From UBA9300 sp964577305 (GTDB lineage Bacteria; Bacteroidota; Bacteroidia; Bacteroidales; VadinHA17): DNA of 64,000 nt. The DNA lies in NCBI GenBank assembly GCA_964577305.1, contig CAZNYS010000010.1:1-64000 (forward strand), written 5' to 3'. Of the stretch, positions 17,196 to 26,467 are shown in pieces (the first letter of the stretch is position 1; each line of letters starts with the position of its first letter). Position numbers and translations under genes: made by a program. Below the pieces are notes generated by a model. The model did no database searches, had not been told where the DNA came from, and saw only the letters and a program-made list of their open reading frames with translations.

Positions 17196-18587
17196 ATGAA
17201 AAACCTGTATGTATTGCTATTGATATGCTTTTCCATTGTTTCCTGCAAAAGCACAAATACGGAGAAAAGTCCCGGTTTTACTTTTAGTCCTGAAATGAAA
17301 TATGAAAAATACAGACCCGGTCCATCGGATATCGTAATTTCAAGAGATGAATATTATGATAAATTATACGGTTTCTGGCTCGGACAGTGCATAGCTAACT
17401 GGACCGGCCTGGTAACCGAAATGGACAAGATAGGGAATATCGGGGAGATCAAAACAGGAGCATTCTACACGAGAGACGAATGGGGAAAGCCTGACCAACC
17501 CAGTATCTGGGCAGAGGGAGTGCCCAGTGAGTTGTCTCCCACTATCGATTTTGTGTTTGAAGATGAAGGAGAAGTGTGGGGTGCGGATGATGATACTGAT
17601 ATTGAGTACATTTATCAACATCTGTTATTAACAAATAAAACAAGCATATTAACTGCTGAGCAAATAAGAGATGGATGGATAAAGCACATCAGGGCCGGGG
17701 AAGAAAATTACTTATGGGTATCCAATCAGCAGGCCTTTGACTTAATGCTTGAAGGGATATTGCCTCCCGAAACGAGTGATCCCGGGAAGAACCCTGACTA
17801 TGAGATGATTGACGCACAGCTGACAACCGAGATATTTGGACTCTTCGCTCCTGCCCGCCCCGATATTGCTCTAAAGATGGCTTACCTTCCCATACGCACT
17901 ACAGCAAGAAAAGATGCTGCATATATTTCTGAATTCTATGTTCTCATGCATTCGCTGGGTTCAAAAGTCGACGGATCAGTTCCCATTAAAGAGCAAATTC
18001 TATGGATGGCTGATGAAGCTCGTAGAAGGTTACCTGATGATTCATACCCGGCAGCCATGTATAATTTTGTAAAGAAGAAATATGAATCAGGCATACCATG
18101 GGAGCAGGCCAGGGATTCTGTTTACGTAAGGTACCAGGTTAACCAGGAAGATGGTTATGATATTACTTCGAGTAACCTGTACTGCAATGGTTGCTTTGCT
18201 GCAGGTATAAATTTTGCGGCCAGCCTGGTGAGCCTGTTTTATGGTGAAGGAGATATCAAGGAAACAATCAAAATTGGTGCACTTGCTGGATGGGATTCTG
18301 ATAATCCTACTGCAACATGGGGCGGACTCCTTGGATTTATGATTGGCAGGGAAGGGATAGAGGAAGCATTCAACAGGAAGTTTGCCAGTAAGTACAATAT
18401 CCACCGAACAAGGCAAAATTTCCCGGATAATGGTGTTGACACATTTGAAAGTATGGCGGAGAAAGGATTATACGTCATCGACAGGGTCGTGCAGGATGAA
18501 ATGGGTGGAGGTGTGGACCGTAAAAACAACATATGGTATATACCGGATGCAGGGATAGATATCCATCCTGTCGCAGATGATCTGTGA
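17196..18587 (+). CDS. ADP-ribosylglycohydrolase-like lipoprotein
   Basis: 463 residues with a lipoprotein signal (IVSCK; Cys near residue 17). The mature domain fits the ADP-ribosylglycohydrolase (ADPRH/DraG) fold: a start motif FWLGQCIANWTG in place of GxxxGDALG, the metal-binding GADDDTDIEY block near residue 130, and the C-terminal AGWDSDNPTATWGG motif that supplies further metal-binding aspartates. Family members remove ADP-ribose from proteins or cleave related N-glycosidic bonds. The envelope location here suggests an exported or unusual substrate, since ADP-ribosylation is normally cytosolic. It stands alone, divergent from the PBP gene, with a weak TAACTTTA box at 17091-17098. Confidence 0.8.
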   Translation: MKNLYVLLLICFSIVSCKSTNTEKSPGFTFSPEMKYEKYRPGPSDIVISRDEYYDKLYGFWLGQCIANWTGLVTEMDKIGNIGEIKTGAFYTRDEWGKPDQPSIWAEGVPSELSPTIDFVFEDEGEVWGADDDTDIEYIYQHLLLTNKTSILTAEQIRDGWIKHIRAGEENYLWVSNQQAFDLMLEGILPPETSDPGKNPDYEMIDAQLTTEIFGLFAPARPDIALKMAYLPIRTTARKDAAYISEFYVLMHSLGSKVDGSVPIKEQILWMADEARRRLPDDSYPAAMYNFVKKKYESGIPWEQARDSVYVRYQVNQEDGYDITSSNLYCNGCFAAGINFAASLVSLFYGEGDIKETIKIGALAGWDSDNPTATWGGLLGFMIGREGIEEAFNRKFASKYNIHRTRQNFPDNGVDTFESMAEKGLYVIDRVVQDEMGGGVDRKNNIWYIPDAGIDIHPVADDL

Positions 18588-18706
18588 TTTTTGCCGGTAG
18601 ATACGAAATGAAATACCATATAATAACATTATGGAATATATTAAAAACAATCCTTTGAAATATTAAAAGGATAATATAAATTACAAGCAGAACAAAAACA
18701 GGAAAA

Positions 18707-19270
18707 ATGCTTAATCTCTGGCTATGTATCGGTATTTGTGCCATCATTTGGATTGTTAACGGAATATACATAATTCATGCAATCAGGGAAAAAATAAGCA
18801 GCGAGCTTTTTATGCACACAGGATTGAGTATCTTTTTTTGTGTACTGGTACTTGAACTGACTGTTGGAAGTGATGGACCATGGAAACGATTTGATATATC
18901 CTGGCTTGAAATTATAGGATGGGTACTATATCTTCCCTCAACTTTTCTTGTTATCGGTTCAATGGTAGCATTGAAACACAGGGGAAAATCAAAAGGTTCC
19001 GATTTTACTGAAACCACCATATTTATTGATAAAGGGATATACGGTTATATAAGGCAACCCATGACACTGGGACTGGCAATATGGTCAGTTGGACTTCTGC
19101 TGGTATTTCAATCTGTTACGGCAATTGTACTGTGCATTATATCACTGTTCTGCTTCTGGATGGCTGCAAGGAAAGAAAGCGAATATAATATCAGTAAATT
19201 CGGCGATGATTATAAAGCATATATGGGAAAAGTACCAAATTGGAATTTGTTTAAAAAAAAATATAATTGA
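18707..19270 (+). CDS. ICMT/PEMT-like membrane methyltransferase
   Basis: 187-residue membrane protein with five hydrophobic segments. The C-terminal half has the signature of isoprenylcysteine/phospholipid methyltransferase-like proteins: GIYGYIRQPMTLGLAIW (RHPxYxG-like), a hydrophobic pair, then ARKESEYNISKFGDDYKAYMGKVP with the E-x-x-L/I-x-x-x-F-G-x-x-Y pattern. Such enzymes use S-adenosylmethionine to methylate lipids or small membrane substrates. The stop is 3 bp before the CPBP gene, so both are one unit. The start ATG is the only reasonable one. The substrate is unknown; bacteria lack prenylated CAAX proteins in most cases. Confidence 0.8.
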   Translation: MLNLWLCIGICAIIWIVNGIYIIHAIREKISSELFMHTGLSIFFCVLVLELTVGSDGPWKRFDISWLEIIGWVLYLPSTFLVIGSMVALKHRGKSKGSDFTETTIFIDKGIYGYIRQPMTLGLAIWSVGLLLVFQSVTAIVLCIISLFCFWMAARKESEYNISKFGDDYKAYMGKVPNWNLFKKKYN

Positions 19271-19273
19271 GAT

Positions 19274-20095
19274 ATGAAACAGAATAAACCGATATTCTTT
19301 GTTCTGACACTCGTAATTCTGCTTGGTGTTTTTTTTCTTAATATGACCTTTGCCGGGTCAATTGCCTCATTTCAACTTGCAATAATCCGCATAGTCTTTA
19401 TAATTATTTTCCTATCCGGATGGATATTATTTAAGAAGAAAGGGCGCAAATATATCAGTGATTTATACTTCACCTTAATGGTATTAAACCTTGCCTTCCT
19501 GGTTGTTTCATTTTTCACCATCGATTTCTGGGGATTAAATATTGAAACTCCGAAGGACATTGCCCTTGTAAAACTAAGTGACAGCCTTATTATATCTGCT
19601 GTTGTTATCGCTTCTTTTATTATAGCAGGATATAAATTAAAAGATATTTACATCACTTCCGGGAAGCTTTTACCTGGATTACTCATAGGTGTGGGTTCTT
19701 TCCTGGCGCTGGGATTCCTTGCAATTAAAAATCCTGAACAACCAATCAGCACAGAGTTTATAAAAACAAACCTGGCCTGGCTTTTAATCTTTGTTCTTTT
19801 CAATGGTTTTATGGAAGAACTGATTTTCAGGGGTATATTCCTGAAACAATTGAATAATTTCTTTAAACCGGCCTGGTCAGTAGTGCTAACAGCTATTGTT
19901 TTCGGAGCCGCACACCTGCAGGTTACCTATACAACTAACGTACTGATTTTTGCAGGAATCACCCTGGTACTTGGATTAATCTGGGGTTTTCTCATTCATT
20001 ATACAAAGAGCCTGCTGGCTTCTGTGCTTTTTCATGCAGGTGCTGATTTATTAATAATAATGCCTGTTTATGCCTCATTAGGTATTGCAGTATGA
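19274..20095 (+). CDS. CPBP-family intramembrane glutamic endopeptidase
   Basis: 273-residue polytopic membrane protein with about eight hydrophobic segments. Motif 1 is intact (EELIFRG, giving the EExxxR glutamates), motif 2 is FGAAH, and motif 3 is FHAGADLLI (HxxxD rather than HxxxN). It is therefore a likely active CPBP (Abi/CAAX-type) protease, unlike the degenerate paralogue-like protein at 3714. The gene follows the ICMT-like methyltransferase by 3 bp. In eukaryotes CAAX proteolysis and ICMT methylation are successive steps of one pathway, so the pairing is notable, though no prenylation gene is seen here. It converges on the S9 peptidase gene. Confidence 0.85.
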   Translation: MKQNKPIFFVLTLVILLGVFFLNMTFAGSIASFQLAIIRIVFIIIFLSGWILFKKKGRKYISDLYFTLMVLNLAFLVVSFFTIDFWGLNIETPKDIALVKLSDSLIISAVVIASFIIAGYKLKDIYITSGKLLPGLLIGVGSFLALGFLAIKNPEQPISTEFIKTNLAWLLIFVLFNGFMEELIFRGIFLKQLNNFFKPAWSVVLTAIVFGAAHLQVTYTTNVLIFAGITLVLGLIWGFLIHYTKSLLASVLFHAGADLLIIMPVYASLGIAV

Positions 20096-20134
20096 GCATT
20101 AACAGGTATTGAGTAATATATATCGTAGGGGGTG

Positions 20135-22285
20135 TTATTCTTCTATTCCTGCGAGGTTGAGGATGAAAGCATACTCGAGGGCTACGATCTTTAGTCTTTC
20201 GAAGCGTCCTGATGCCCCGCCATGGCCGGCTACCATGTTTGTTTTCAGGACCAGCAGGTTATCGTCGGTTTTCATATCTCTTAGTTTTGCCACCCACTTT
20301 GCAGGTTCCCAATACTGCACCTGAGAATCCCAGAAACCTGTGGTAACCAGCATATTGGGATAACCCTGTTCCTTTACCTGGTCATAAGGTGAGTACGAAA
20401 GCATATAATCATAATATACTTTTTCACGGGGGTCTCCCCACTCGTCCCATTCAAAAGTGGTAAGAGGTATTGTCGGGTCGAGCATTGTAGTAACCACATC
20501 AACGAAAGGTACTGCTGCCACTACTCCCTTATATAATTCGGGTTGCAGGTTTACAATTGCACCCATCAGTAAGCCACCGGCACTTCCACCACGCGCAAAT
20601 AGCCTGTCGGGACTTGTATAGTTTTCCTTAACCAGGAATTCGGCACAGTCGTTGAAATCAGTAAATGTATTCATCTTATTAAGCAGTTTGCCATCTTCAT
20701 ACCATTGCCTTCCCATCTCGCTGCCTCCACGTATATGTGCTATTGCATATACAAAGCCCCTGTCAAGCAGGCTCAGAACAGATGAATTGAATGATGGGTC
20801 AGTGGATGATCCGTAAGACCCATATGCATATAATAATAGTGGTGATTCACTGTTTTGCTCGAATCCTTTTCGGTAAACAAGTGATATTGGCACTTTTGTC
20901 CCATCATCAGCAGTGGCCCAGAGCCTCTTTGATTCATAATTATCCTTCGAGAAATCACCGAGCACTTCTGTCTCTTTTAAAAGTTCCTTTTCCCCTGTTT
21001 TCATATTATAATCAAAGGTAGAATTTGGAGTTGTGAGCGATGTATATGTATACCTCAGCACATCTGAATCAGGTTCGTCGTTAACCGATATCCGGCTGCT
21101 GTATACTTCTTCTTCAAAATCAATATAATGATCTTCATTGGTATTAAAATCGAATATCCTGATATTATTAAGGGCATTGATCCTTTCGCTGACTGCCAGG
21201 TAATCGTTAAACAGCGTAAATCCCTGCAGCAATACATCATCACGGTGTGGAATAAAATCCTTCCAGTTATCACGGCTGAAGTCATTTTCAGGAGCCACCA
21301 TCAACTTAAAGTTCTTAGCATCATCAGTATTGGTCCTGACAAAAAACTTATCGTTAATATGATCGATTGAATATTCATGGTTCACTTCCCTCGGAGCAAA
21401 AATCCTGAACTGTCCCTCAGGATTATCAGCCCTGAGTATACGTGCTTCGGTAGTGAGGGTCTGGTTTGAAAATATCACCAGGTATTTTTTACTCTGCGTC
21501 TTACCAATTCCACATGTGAATTCCTCATCTTCTTCCAGGTACACCAGTACATCATTATCACTATCGCTACCGAGTTTATGCCTCATAATCCTTTCAGCCC
21601 TGAGTGTTTCATAATCTTTTCCCGTATAGAAGCATGTTTCACTGTCGGCTGCCCATGTAACCCTTCCTGTTGCGTTCTCAATAATATCAGGCAGCATTTC
21701 TCCGGTTTCAAGGTTCATGAAATGGATTGTATACCTTCGCCTGCTGATAAAGTCCGTTCCGTAAGCAAGTATTTTATTATCAGGACTTACACTAAGGCCT
21801 GTAACACTGCAATAGTCTTTACCTTCAGCAATTTTATTTACATCGAGCAACAATTCTTCATCTGCCTCCAGGGTTTCCTTCTTCCTGTAATACAGTGGGT
21901 ATTCCTTCCCTTCCAGGTAGCGGTTAAAGTAATAATAGCCATTGTTCAGGTATGGCACTGATTCGTCATCTTCCTTGATCCTGCCTTTCATCTCTTCGAA
22001 AATTTTATCGGCCAAAACTTTGGTATCTGCCAGTACCTGCTCTGTATATTCGTTTTCAGCATTCAGGTAATCGAGCACTTTCTGTGTCTGCTCATCGGGT
22101 GTTTCTGCATTTTTCTGTTCATCACTCAATCGCATCCAGTAATAATTATCTATCCTGGTATTATCGTAATTAACCAGTTCTTCCGGTATTTTCTCCGCAT
22201 CCGGGGCTTCCGGTGCTTTTTGTGTTTTACAACCAATCATTAATGCGGTTATTAATAATAATGTTAAGTAGATTGTTTTTTTCAT
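20135..22285 (-). CDS. S9A prolyl oligopeptidase-type lipoprotein (PtrB-like)
   Basis: 716 residues with a lipoprotein leader (LMIGCK, Cys near residue 19). The N-terminal part forms the seven-bladed propeller typical of S9A; the C-terminal alpha/beta hydrolase domain holds the nucleophile in GGSAGG (ARGGSAGGLLMG), the Asp in TTGFWDSQV and the His in VAGHGGASG. It cleaves short peptides after prolyl or basic residues, probably in the periplasm. Closest by pattern is oligopeptidase B (PtrB). The lipobox suggests surface or periplasmic anchoring as usual in Bacteroidota. It is the most downstream gene of the minus-strand block, after a repeat-rich gap to tex. Confidence 0.9.
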   Translation of the reverse strand: MKKTIYLTLLLITALMIGCKTQKAPEAPDAEKIPEELVNYDNTRIDNYYWMRLSDEQKNAETPDEQTQKVLDYLNAENEYTEQVLADTKVLADKIFEEMKGRIKEDDESVPYLNNGYYYFNRYLEGKEYPLYYRKKETLEADEELLLDVNKIAEGKDYCSVTGLSVSPDNKILAYGTDFISRRRYTIHFMNLETGEMLPDIIENATGRVTWAADSETCFYTGKDYETLRAERIMRHKLGSDSDNDVLVYLEEDEEFTCGIGKTQSKKYLVIFSNQTLTTEARILRADNPEGQFRIFAPREVNHEYSIDHINDKFFVRTNTDDAKNFKLMVAPENDFSRDNWKDFIPHRDDVLLQGFTLFNDYLAVSERINALNNIRIFDFNTNEDHYIDFEEEVYSSRISVNDEPDSDVLRYTYTSLTTPNSTFDYNMKTGEKELLKETEVLGDFSKDNYESKRLWATADDGTKVPISLVYRKGFEQNSESPLLLYAYGSYGSSTDPSFNSSVLSLLDRGFVYAIAHIRGGSEMGRQWYEDGKLLNKMNTFTDFNDCAEFLVKENYTSPDRLFARGGSAGGLLMGAIVNLQPELYKGVVAAVPFVDVVTTMLDPTIPLTTFEWDEWGDPREKVYYDYMLSYSPYDQVKEQGYPNMLVTTGFWDSQVQYWEPAKWVAKLRDMKTDDNLLVLKTNMVAGHGGASGRFERLKIVALEYAFILNLAGIEE

Positions 22286-22426
22286 GGCGAGTATGTTATA
22301 AGTATTATTTCAGGCTGCTAAATTAATAAAATGTGGGATACAAACACACTTTTCCGGGTTTTGGGTCTTATGAGGGCTAATGGCTCAGAGCAAAGGCTTG
22401 CCTGCCGGCAGTTAAACTTATCAAAC

Positions 22427-22562
22427 ATCCCCCTGTCAGCTTCGCAATTCCTCTTCTCTGTCTGGCTCCTCGCTAAATTAGTCCACAGGACTAATTATTC
22501 GCTATGCTCATGAGCTCACTGCGTTCGGTTCTTTACGCTCGGCCCTCCCTTCAAAGGGGGAT
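22427..22562. repeat. Putative 136-bp element with 8-bp inverted ends
   Basis: ATCCCCCT at 22427-22434 and AGGGGGAT at 22555-22562 are perfect inverted ends. Inside is a perfect 8-bp stem with a 3-nt loop (22477-22484, ACA, 22488-22495), and a CCCTT/AAGGG hairpin at 22547-22558. Just outside, CTGCCGGCAG (22402-22411) is a perfect palindrome. The right end abuts the tex stop codon. It resembles a small MITE- or REP-like element between tex and the S9 gene; no direct target duplication was seen. The 12-nt block 22512-22523 (GAGCTCACTGCG) recurs at 63077-63088. Confidence 0.5.
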
Positions 22563-24691
22563 TAGGCATCTTTCAGTGAAAGTTGTATACGGTTTCTGTC
22601 GGTATCGATTCCTATCACTTTTACTTTTACGTGCTGGTGCAGCTTTACGACATCACCGGGATCTTTCACAAATCCCCTGGCCATATTTGATATATGCACC
22701 AGTCCGTCCTGTTTGACGCCTATATCGACAAAAGCCCCGAATCGTGTTATATTTGTTACTATCCCGGGTACAACCATACCTTCCGAAAGGTCTTCAATAG
22801 ACCGCACATCGGCAAATTTGAATTCCTTTATTTCTGATCTGGGGTCCCTGCCGGGTTTCTTGAGCTCTTCAATAATATCTTCCAGGGTAGGAAGACCAAT
22901 ATCATCCGTAACATATTGTTTAATATCTATTGCTGATATCTTTTCTTCGTTCTTAATCAGGTCTCCCACGGAAACTTTAAGGTCGGATGCCATTTTTTCT
23001 ACAATATGATAGCTTTCGGGGTGCACGGCAGATTTATCAAGCGGATTATCAGCATTGCTTATCCTCAGGAATCCTGCACATTGCTCATAAGCTTTATCCC
23101 CCATGCGCTTTACCCGTGTCAGCTGTTCCCTCGAGGTAAATGGTCCGTTCTCATTCCTGTACTCAATTATATTATTTGCCAGTTGAGGTCCGAGACCGGA
23201 AACATATGTCAGCAGGTGTTTGCTTGCCGTATTTACCTCAACTCCCACCTTATTTACACAACTAACCACCACATCATCGAGGGCTGAATGCAGCTTTGAC
23301 TGGTCGACATCATGCTGATACTGTCCCACTCCAATGGACTTGGGATCAATCTTTACCAGTTCGGCCAGTGGATCCATCAGTCTCCTGCCTATTGATACTG
23401 ATCCCCTCACTGTTACATCGTAATCCGGAAATTCCTCCCTGGCAACCTGGGATGCAGAATATACTGATGCTCCGGCTTCGCTTACCACGAAGACTTTTAT
23501 GTCACTGTCAAATTTGATCCATTTAATCAGGTCTTCTGTTTCGCGGCTGGCTGTTCCGTTACCTATAGCGATAGCTTCTATCTTATAAGAATTAACAAGG
23601 CTTGTAATTTTCTTTACCGACAGGGCTGTCTGGTTTTGCGGCGGGTGTGGAAAGATTGTCTCATTATGCAACAGTTTGCCCTGGTTATCGAGACATACTA
23701 TTTTACAACCTGTCCGGTAACCAGGATCAATAGCCAGTACCCTTTTCTCGCCCAGTGGTGATGCAAGCAGCAGTTGCCTGAGGTTATCAGTAAAAACTTT
23801 TATAGCGTCTTCATCGGCTTTTTCTTTTGAAATATTCCTGAATTCTGTTTCCATGGCCGGTCCCAGCAATCTTTTCCATGAATCCTTTACGGCAGCCAGG
23901 ACATGTTCAGCCGATTCGTTATTAGCTCTCACAAATATTTCATCCAGCAGCTCAAGTGCTTTTTCCTCATCGGGCATAATGCTTATCCTGAGAAATCCTT
24001 CATCCTCTCCTCTTCTCATTGCCAGCAACCTGTGTGACGGGCACCTGGCAAGGGGTTCATCCCATTCAAAATAATCCCGGTATTTAGCTCCTTCTTCCTC
24101 TTTCCCTTTAACAAGCCTTGATATGATCCTGGATTCTTTACTAAACAGTATCCTTATTTTCTTTCTTGCTGTCTCATCCTCATTAATCCATTCAGCTATT
24201 ATATCCCTTGCTCCCTGCAATGCATCATCAGTGCTTTCCACCTCATCATTAAGATATTTTCCAGCTTCACTTCCGGGATCTTTCAGTTCCTGTTTCATCA
24301 ATATATCAGCCAGTGGTTCAAGGCCTTTATCACGGGCAACAGAAGCTCGTGTCTTTCTTTTTGGTCTGAAAGGCAGGTACAGGTCTTCAAGTTCTACCAT
24401 ACTCACAGCAGCATTCAGTCGTTCCAGCAGTTCAGGGCTCATTTTATCCTGTTCCTCGATTGAACGTATTATTGCCTCCCTTCTTTTATCCAGTTCAACC
24501 AGTTTCTCATATTCATCCTTAATATGACTGATCTGCACCTCATCCAGGCTTCCTGTCATTTCCTTCCGGTAGCGGCTAATAAAAGGTATAGTAGCCCCAT
24601 CTTCTATCAGGCGTATGGTATTTTCAACCTGCCACTCATGGTGACCAAGCCGGGAAGCCAGTATGCTTATGTATTTTTCCTTATCCATCAT
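22562..24691 (-). CDS. tex: Tex-family RNA-binding transcription factor
   Basis: 709 residues with the full Tex layout: N-terminal helical domain with WQVENTIRLIEDGATIPFISRYR-type opening (residues about 20-42), the YqgF/RNase H-like domain (about 318-450, with VLAIDPGYRTGCK), helix-hairpin-helix segments (about 480-560), and a C-terminal S1 domain (about 635-705, GIVTNITRFGAFVDIGV). Cytosolic; Tex proteins bind RNA, and in other bacteria influence transcription and toxin expression. The start overlaps the stop of the upstream rlmI-like gene by one base (TAATG). Clear family assignment. Confidence 0.95.
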   Translation of the reverse strand: MMDKEKYISILASRLGHHEWQVENTIRLIEDGATIPFISRYRKEMTGSLDEVQISHIKDEYEKLVELDKRREAIIRSIEEQDKMSPELLERLNAAVSMVELEDLYLPFRPKRKTRASVARDKGLEPLADILMKQELKDPGSEAGKYLNDEVESTDDALQGARDIIAEWINEDETARKKIRILFSKESRIISRLVKGKEEEGAKYRDYFEWDEPLARCPSHRLLAMRRGEDEGFLRISIMPDEEKALELLDEIFVRANNESAEHVLAAVKDSWKRLLGPAMETEFRNISKEKADEDAIKVFTDNLRQLLLASPLGEKRVLAIDPGYRTGCKIVCLDNQGKLLHNETIFPHPPQNQTALSVKKITSLVNSYKIEAIAIGNGTASRETEDLIKWIKFDSDIKVFVVSEAGASVYSASQVAREEFPDYDVTVRGSVSIGRRLMDPLAELVKIDPKSIGVGQYQHDVDQSKLHSALDDVVVSCVNKVGVEVNTASKHLLTYVSGLGPQLANNIIEYRNENGPFTSREQLTRVKRMGDKAYEQCAGFLRISNADNPLDKSAVHPESYHIVEKMASDLKVSVGDLIKNEEKISAIDIKQYVTDDIGLPTLEDIIEELKKPGRDPRSEIKEFKFADVRSIEDLSEGMVVPGIVTNITRFGAFVDIGVKQDGLVHISNMARGFVKDPGDVVKLHQHVKVKVIGIDTDRNRIQLSLKDA

Positions 24692-25875
24692 TATTCAATA
24701 TATAAAACAAGTCCTTTCAGATATTCACTCTCGGGGTGGAAAATATTCACAGGATGATCTGCTGGCTGGCTTAGCTGCTTAATGATCCTCACCTTCCTTC
24801 CTGTATTAGCTGCAGCAGCAAAAACAGATTTCCTGAAATTTTCGCGGTTAACCACCTGTGAACAGGAGAAAGTAAACAGTATTCCTCCCCTGTTTATTTT
24901 CTCAATTGCTTTCATATTAAGCCGTTTATATCCCTGCAGAGCATTATGCAGCACATTCTGGTGCTTGGCAAATGCAGGCGGGTCAAGCACTATAAGGTCA
25001 TATTTGTTATCGGTTTCATCCATAAACCTGAATGCATCGAGTACGAAGCTCTTATGCCTGCTGTCCATGCCGTAATTCAACGCAATATTTTTGTCGGCCA
25101 TTTCCACTGCCCTTGCTGATGTATCAACCGTATGTACCATTTCAGCATTCTTTAGTGCATACACTGAAAAACCGCCTGTATAAGCAAACAGGTTGAGTAC
25201 TTTTTTGTTCCTGCTATATGATTCAATGAGTTTCCTGTTTTCCCTCTGGTCAACAAAAAAGCCTGTTTTCTGTCCTTCCTCCCAATCTACATAAAATTTA
25301 AAACCATATTCTTCTACTATATTACCTGTTTCCTGTCCTTTCAGGAATCCGTTTTTATGTTCAATCCCCGCTTTAAAAGGTAATGTTGCATCACTTTTAT
25401 CATATACAGCAGTGATCCGCTGACCAAAAGAAGACATTAATATATCTGCCAACAGCTCCCTTTGATAGTATATTCCAGCCGAGTGTGCCTGGATTACAGC
25501 CACATTATTATACAAGTCGATTATCAGACCAGGCAGGTTATCACCTTCTGCATGAACCAGCCTGAATACATTTGTCGAGGGAAGATCAAGTACTCCTGCT
25601 TTTTCCCGGTATTCAATAGCTTCATTAATCCTGTCACGGTAAAATTCCGCATCAATTTCTTCATCCCTGAATGTAAGTATCCTTACAGCTATTGATCCTG
25701 GCTGATAATGACCCCGGGCGAGGAAATTATCTTTATTATCATACACATCAACTATGTCACCTTCGGCCGGTTCCCCGTTCATCTTCTTTATTGCACCGCT
25801 GAATATCCATGGATGCCGTCTCAGTACCGACTGGTCTTTACCCGACTTCAGTATTATTTTACAATTAACGTTCAT
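24691..25875 (-). CDS. rlmI: RlmI-like class I rRNA m5C methyltransferase
   Basis: 394 residues: an N-terminal PUA RNA-binding domain (about 1-75), a central segment with VHAEGDNLPGLIIDLY, and a Rossmann SAM-binding domain (VLNLFAYTGGFSVYAL; DPPAFAK catalytic-type motif). It matches the RlmI/RlmK family, which methylates C5 of 23S rRNA cytosine. A Cys in FTFSCSQ could be the catalytic cysteine. It lies 1 bp after the exonuclease gene and overlaps tex by one base, an RNA-centred operon. The exact rRNA position is inferred from E. coli only. Confidence 0.88.
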   Translation of the reverse strand: MNVNCKIILKSGKDQSVLRRHPWIFSGAIKKMNGEPAEGDIVDVYDNKDNFLARGHYQPGSIAVRILTFRDEEIDAEFYRDRINEAIEYREKAGVLDLPSTNVFRLVHAEGDNLPGLIIDLYNNVAVIQAHSAGIYYQRELLADILMSSFGQRITAVYDKSDATLPFKAGIEHKNGFLKGQETGNIVEEYGFKFYVDWEEGQKTGFFVDQRENRKLIESYSRNKKVLNLFAYTGGFSVYALKNAEMVHTVDTSARAVEMADKNIALNYGMDSRHKSFVLDAFRFMDETDNKYDLIVLDPPAFAKHQNVLHNALQGYKRLNMKAIEKINRGGILFTFSCSQVVNRENFRKSVFAAAANTGRKVRIIKQLSQPADHPVNIFHPESEYLKGLVLYIE

Positions 25876-25876
25876 A

Positions 25877-26467
25877 TTATGATACTGCAGGACTGTGGTT
25901 ATTCAGTTTCTTATATATCTCATAACAAACCCAGGCATCTGTTGCTGCATAGCGCAGCTGGGCATCAGTAAGATCAGCAGTTTCCCAGTTAGATACCTGC
26001 TGCCTTTTTGATATTCTGAAACCAAGGATAATGGCCGACAGTTTTTTCAGTCCTGAGCTCTTAATACCAAATTTTTTCACATAATCCTGTAAGTCAATAA
26101 ATCCTCCTTCCCTGAAATTACTTAAATATTTCAGCCCTTTTATGTCGTCATGAATAGCCACACCAACCTTGGTTATTGATTTATCAGCCAGTATATCAAT
26201 AAGTTCACCTGGCAGACCTATAACATTAATCCTGAATATAAATGCCTGCCGTTTGTTTGATAATTGCATCAGGGCAACCCTGTTTACTTTCCCTTTCCTG
26301 AAAGAGGGTTTCGTTTCGGTATCGAACCCGAGAATATCGGCTGACTTCAGGATTTTAAGACTTTCCTTAAGTTTCTTATAATTATCGACCATCATTATTT
26401 CTCCCTCAAATCCTGATACGGGATACTCCACCAGTTCAGCCTTATCAATATTATTTTTAAAAGTCAT
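25877..26467 (-). CDS. RNase D/DnaQ-like 3'-5' exonuclease
   Basis: 196 residues from the ATG at 26467. DEDDy exonuclease: motif I is GFDTETKP (Asp-Glu), motif II is GVAIHDDIKGLKYL (Asp), motif III is AATDAWVCYEIY (Tyr/Asp). Cytosolic RNA or DNA trimming is expected. I chose this start because it overlaps the DUF5063 stop by 11 nt with a purine-rich AGAGAGG upstream; the longer frame would add eight residues inside that gene. No HRDC domain follows, so it is shorter than full RNase D. The gene sits in a nucleic-acid operon. Confidence 0.88.
   Translation of the reverse strand: MTFKNNIDKAELVEYPVSGFEGEIMMVDNYKKLKESLKILKSADILGFDTETKPSFRKGKVNRVALMQLSNKRQAFIFRINVIGLPGELIDILADKSITKVGVAIHDDIKGLKYLSNFREGGFIDLQDYVKKFGIKSSGLKKLSAIILGFRISKRQQVSNWETADLTDAQLRYAATDAWVCYEIYKKLNNHSPAVS

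Noticed and set aside
18087..18771. Antisense frames over the ADP-ribosylglycohydrolase end
   Set aside because: Overlap real coding sequence on the other strand and lack family features.
22504..24757. Plus-strand frames over tex and rlmI
   Set aside because: Ser-rich shadow frames of well-identified minus-strand genes.
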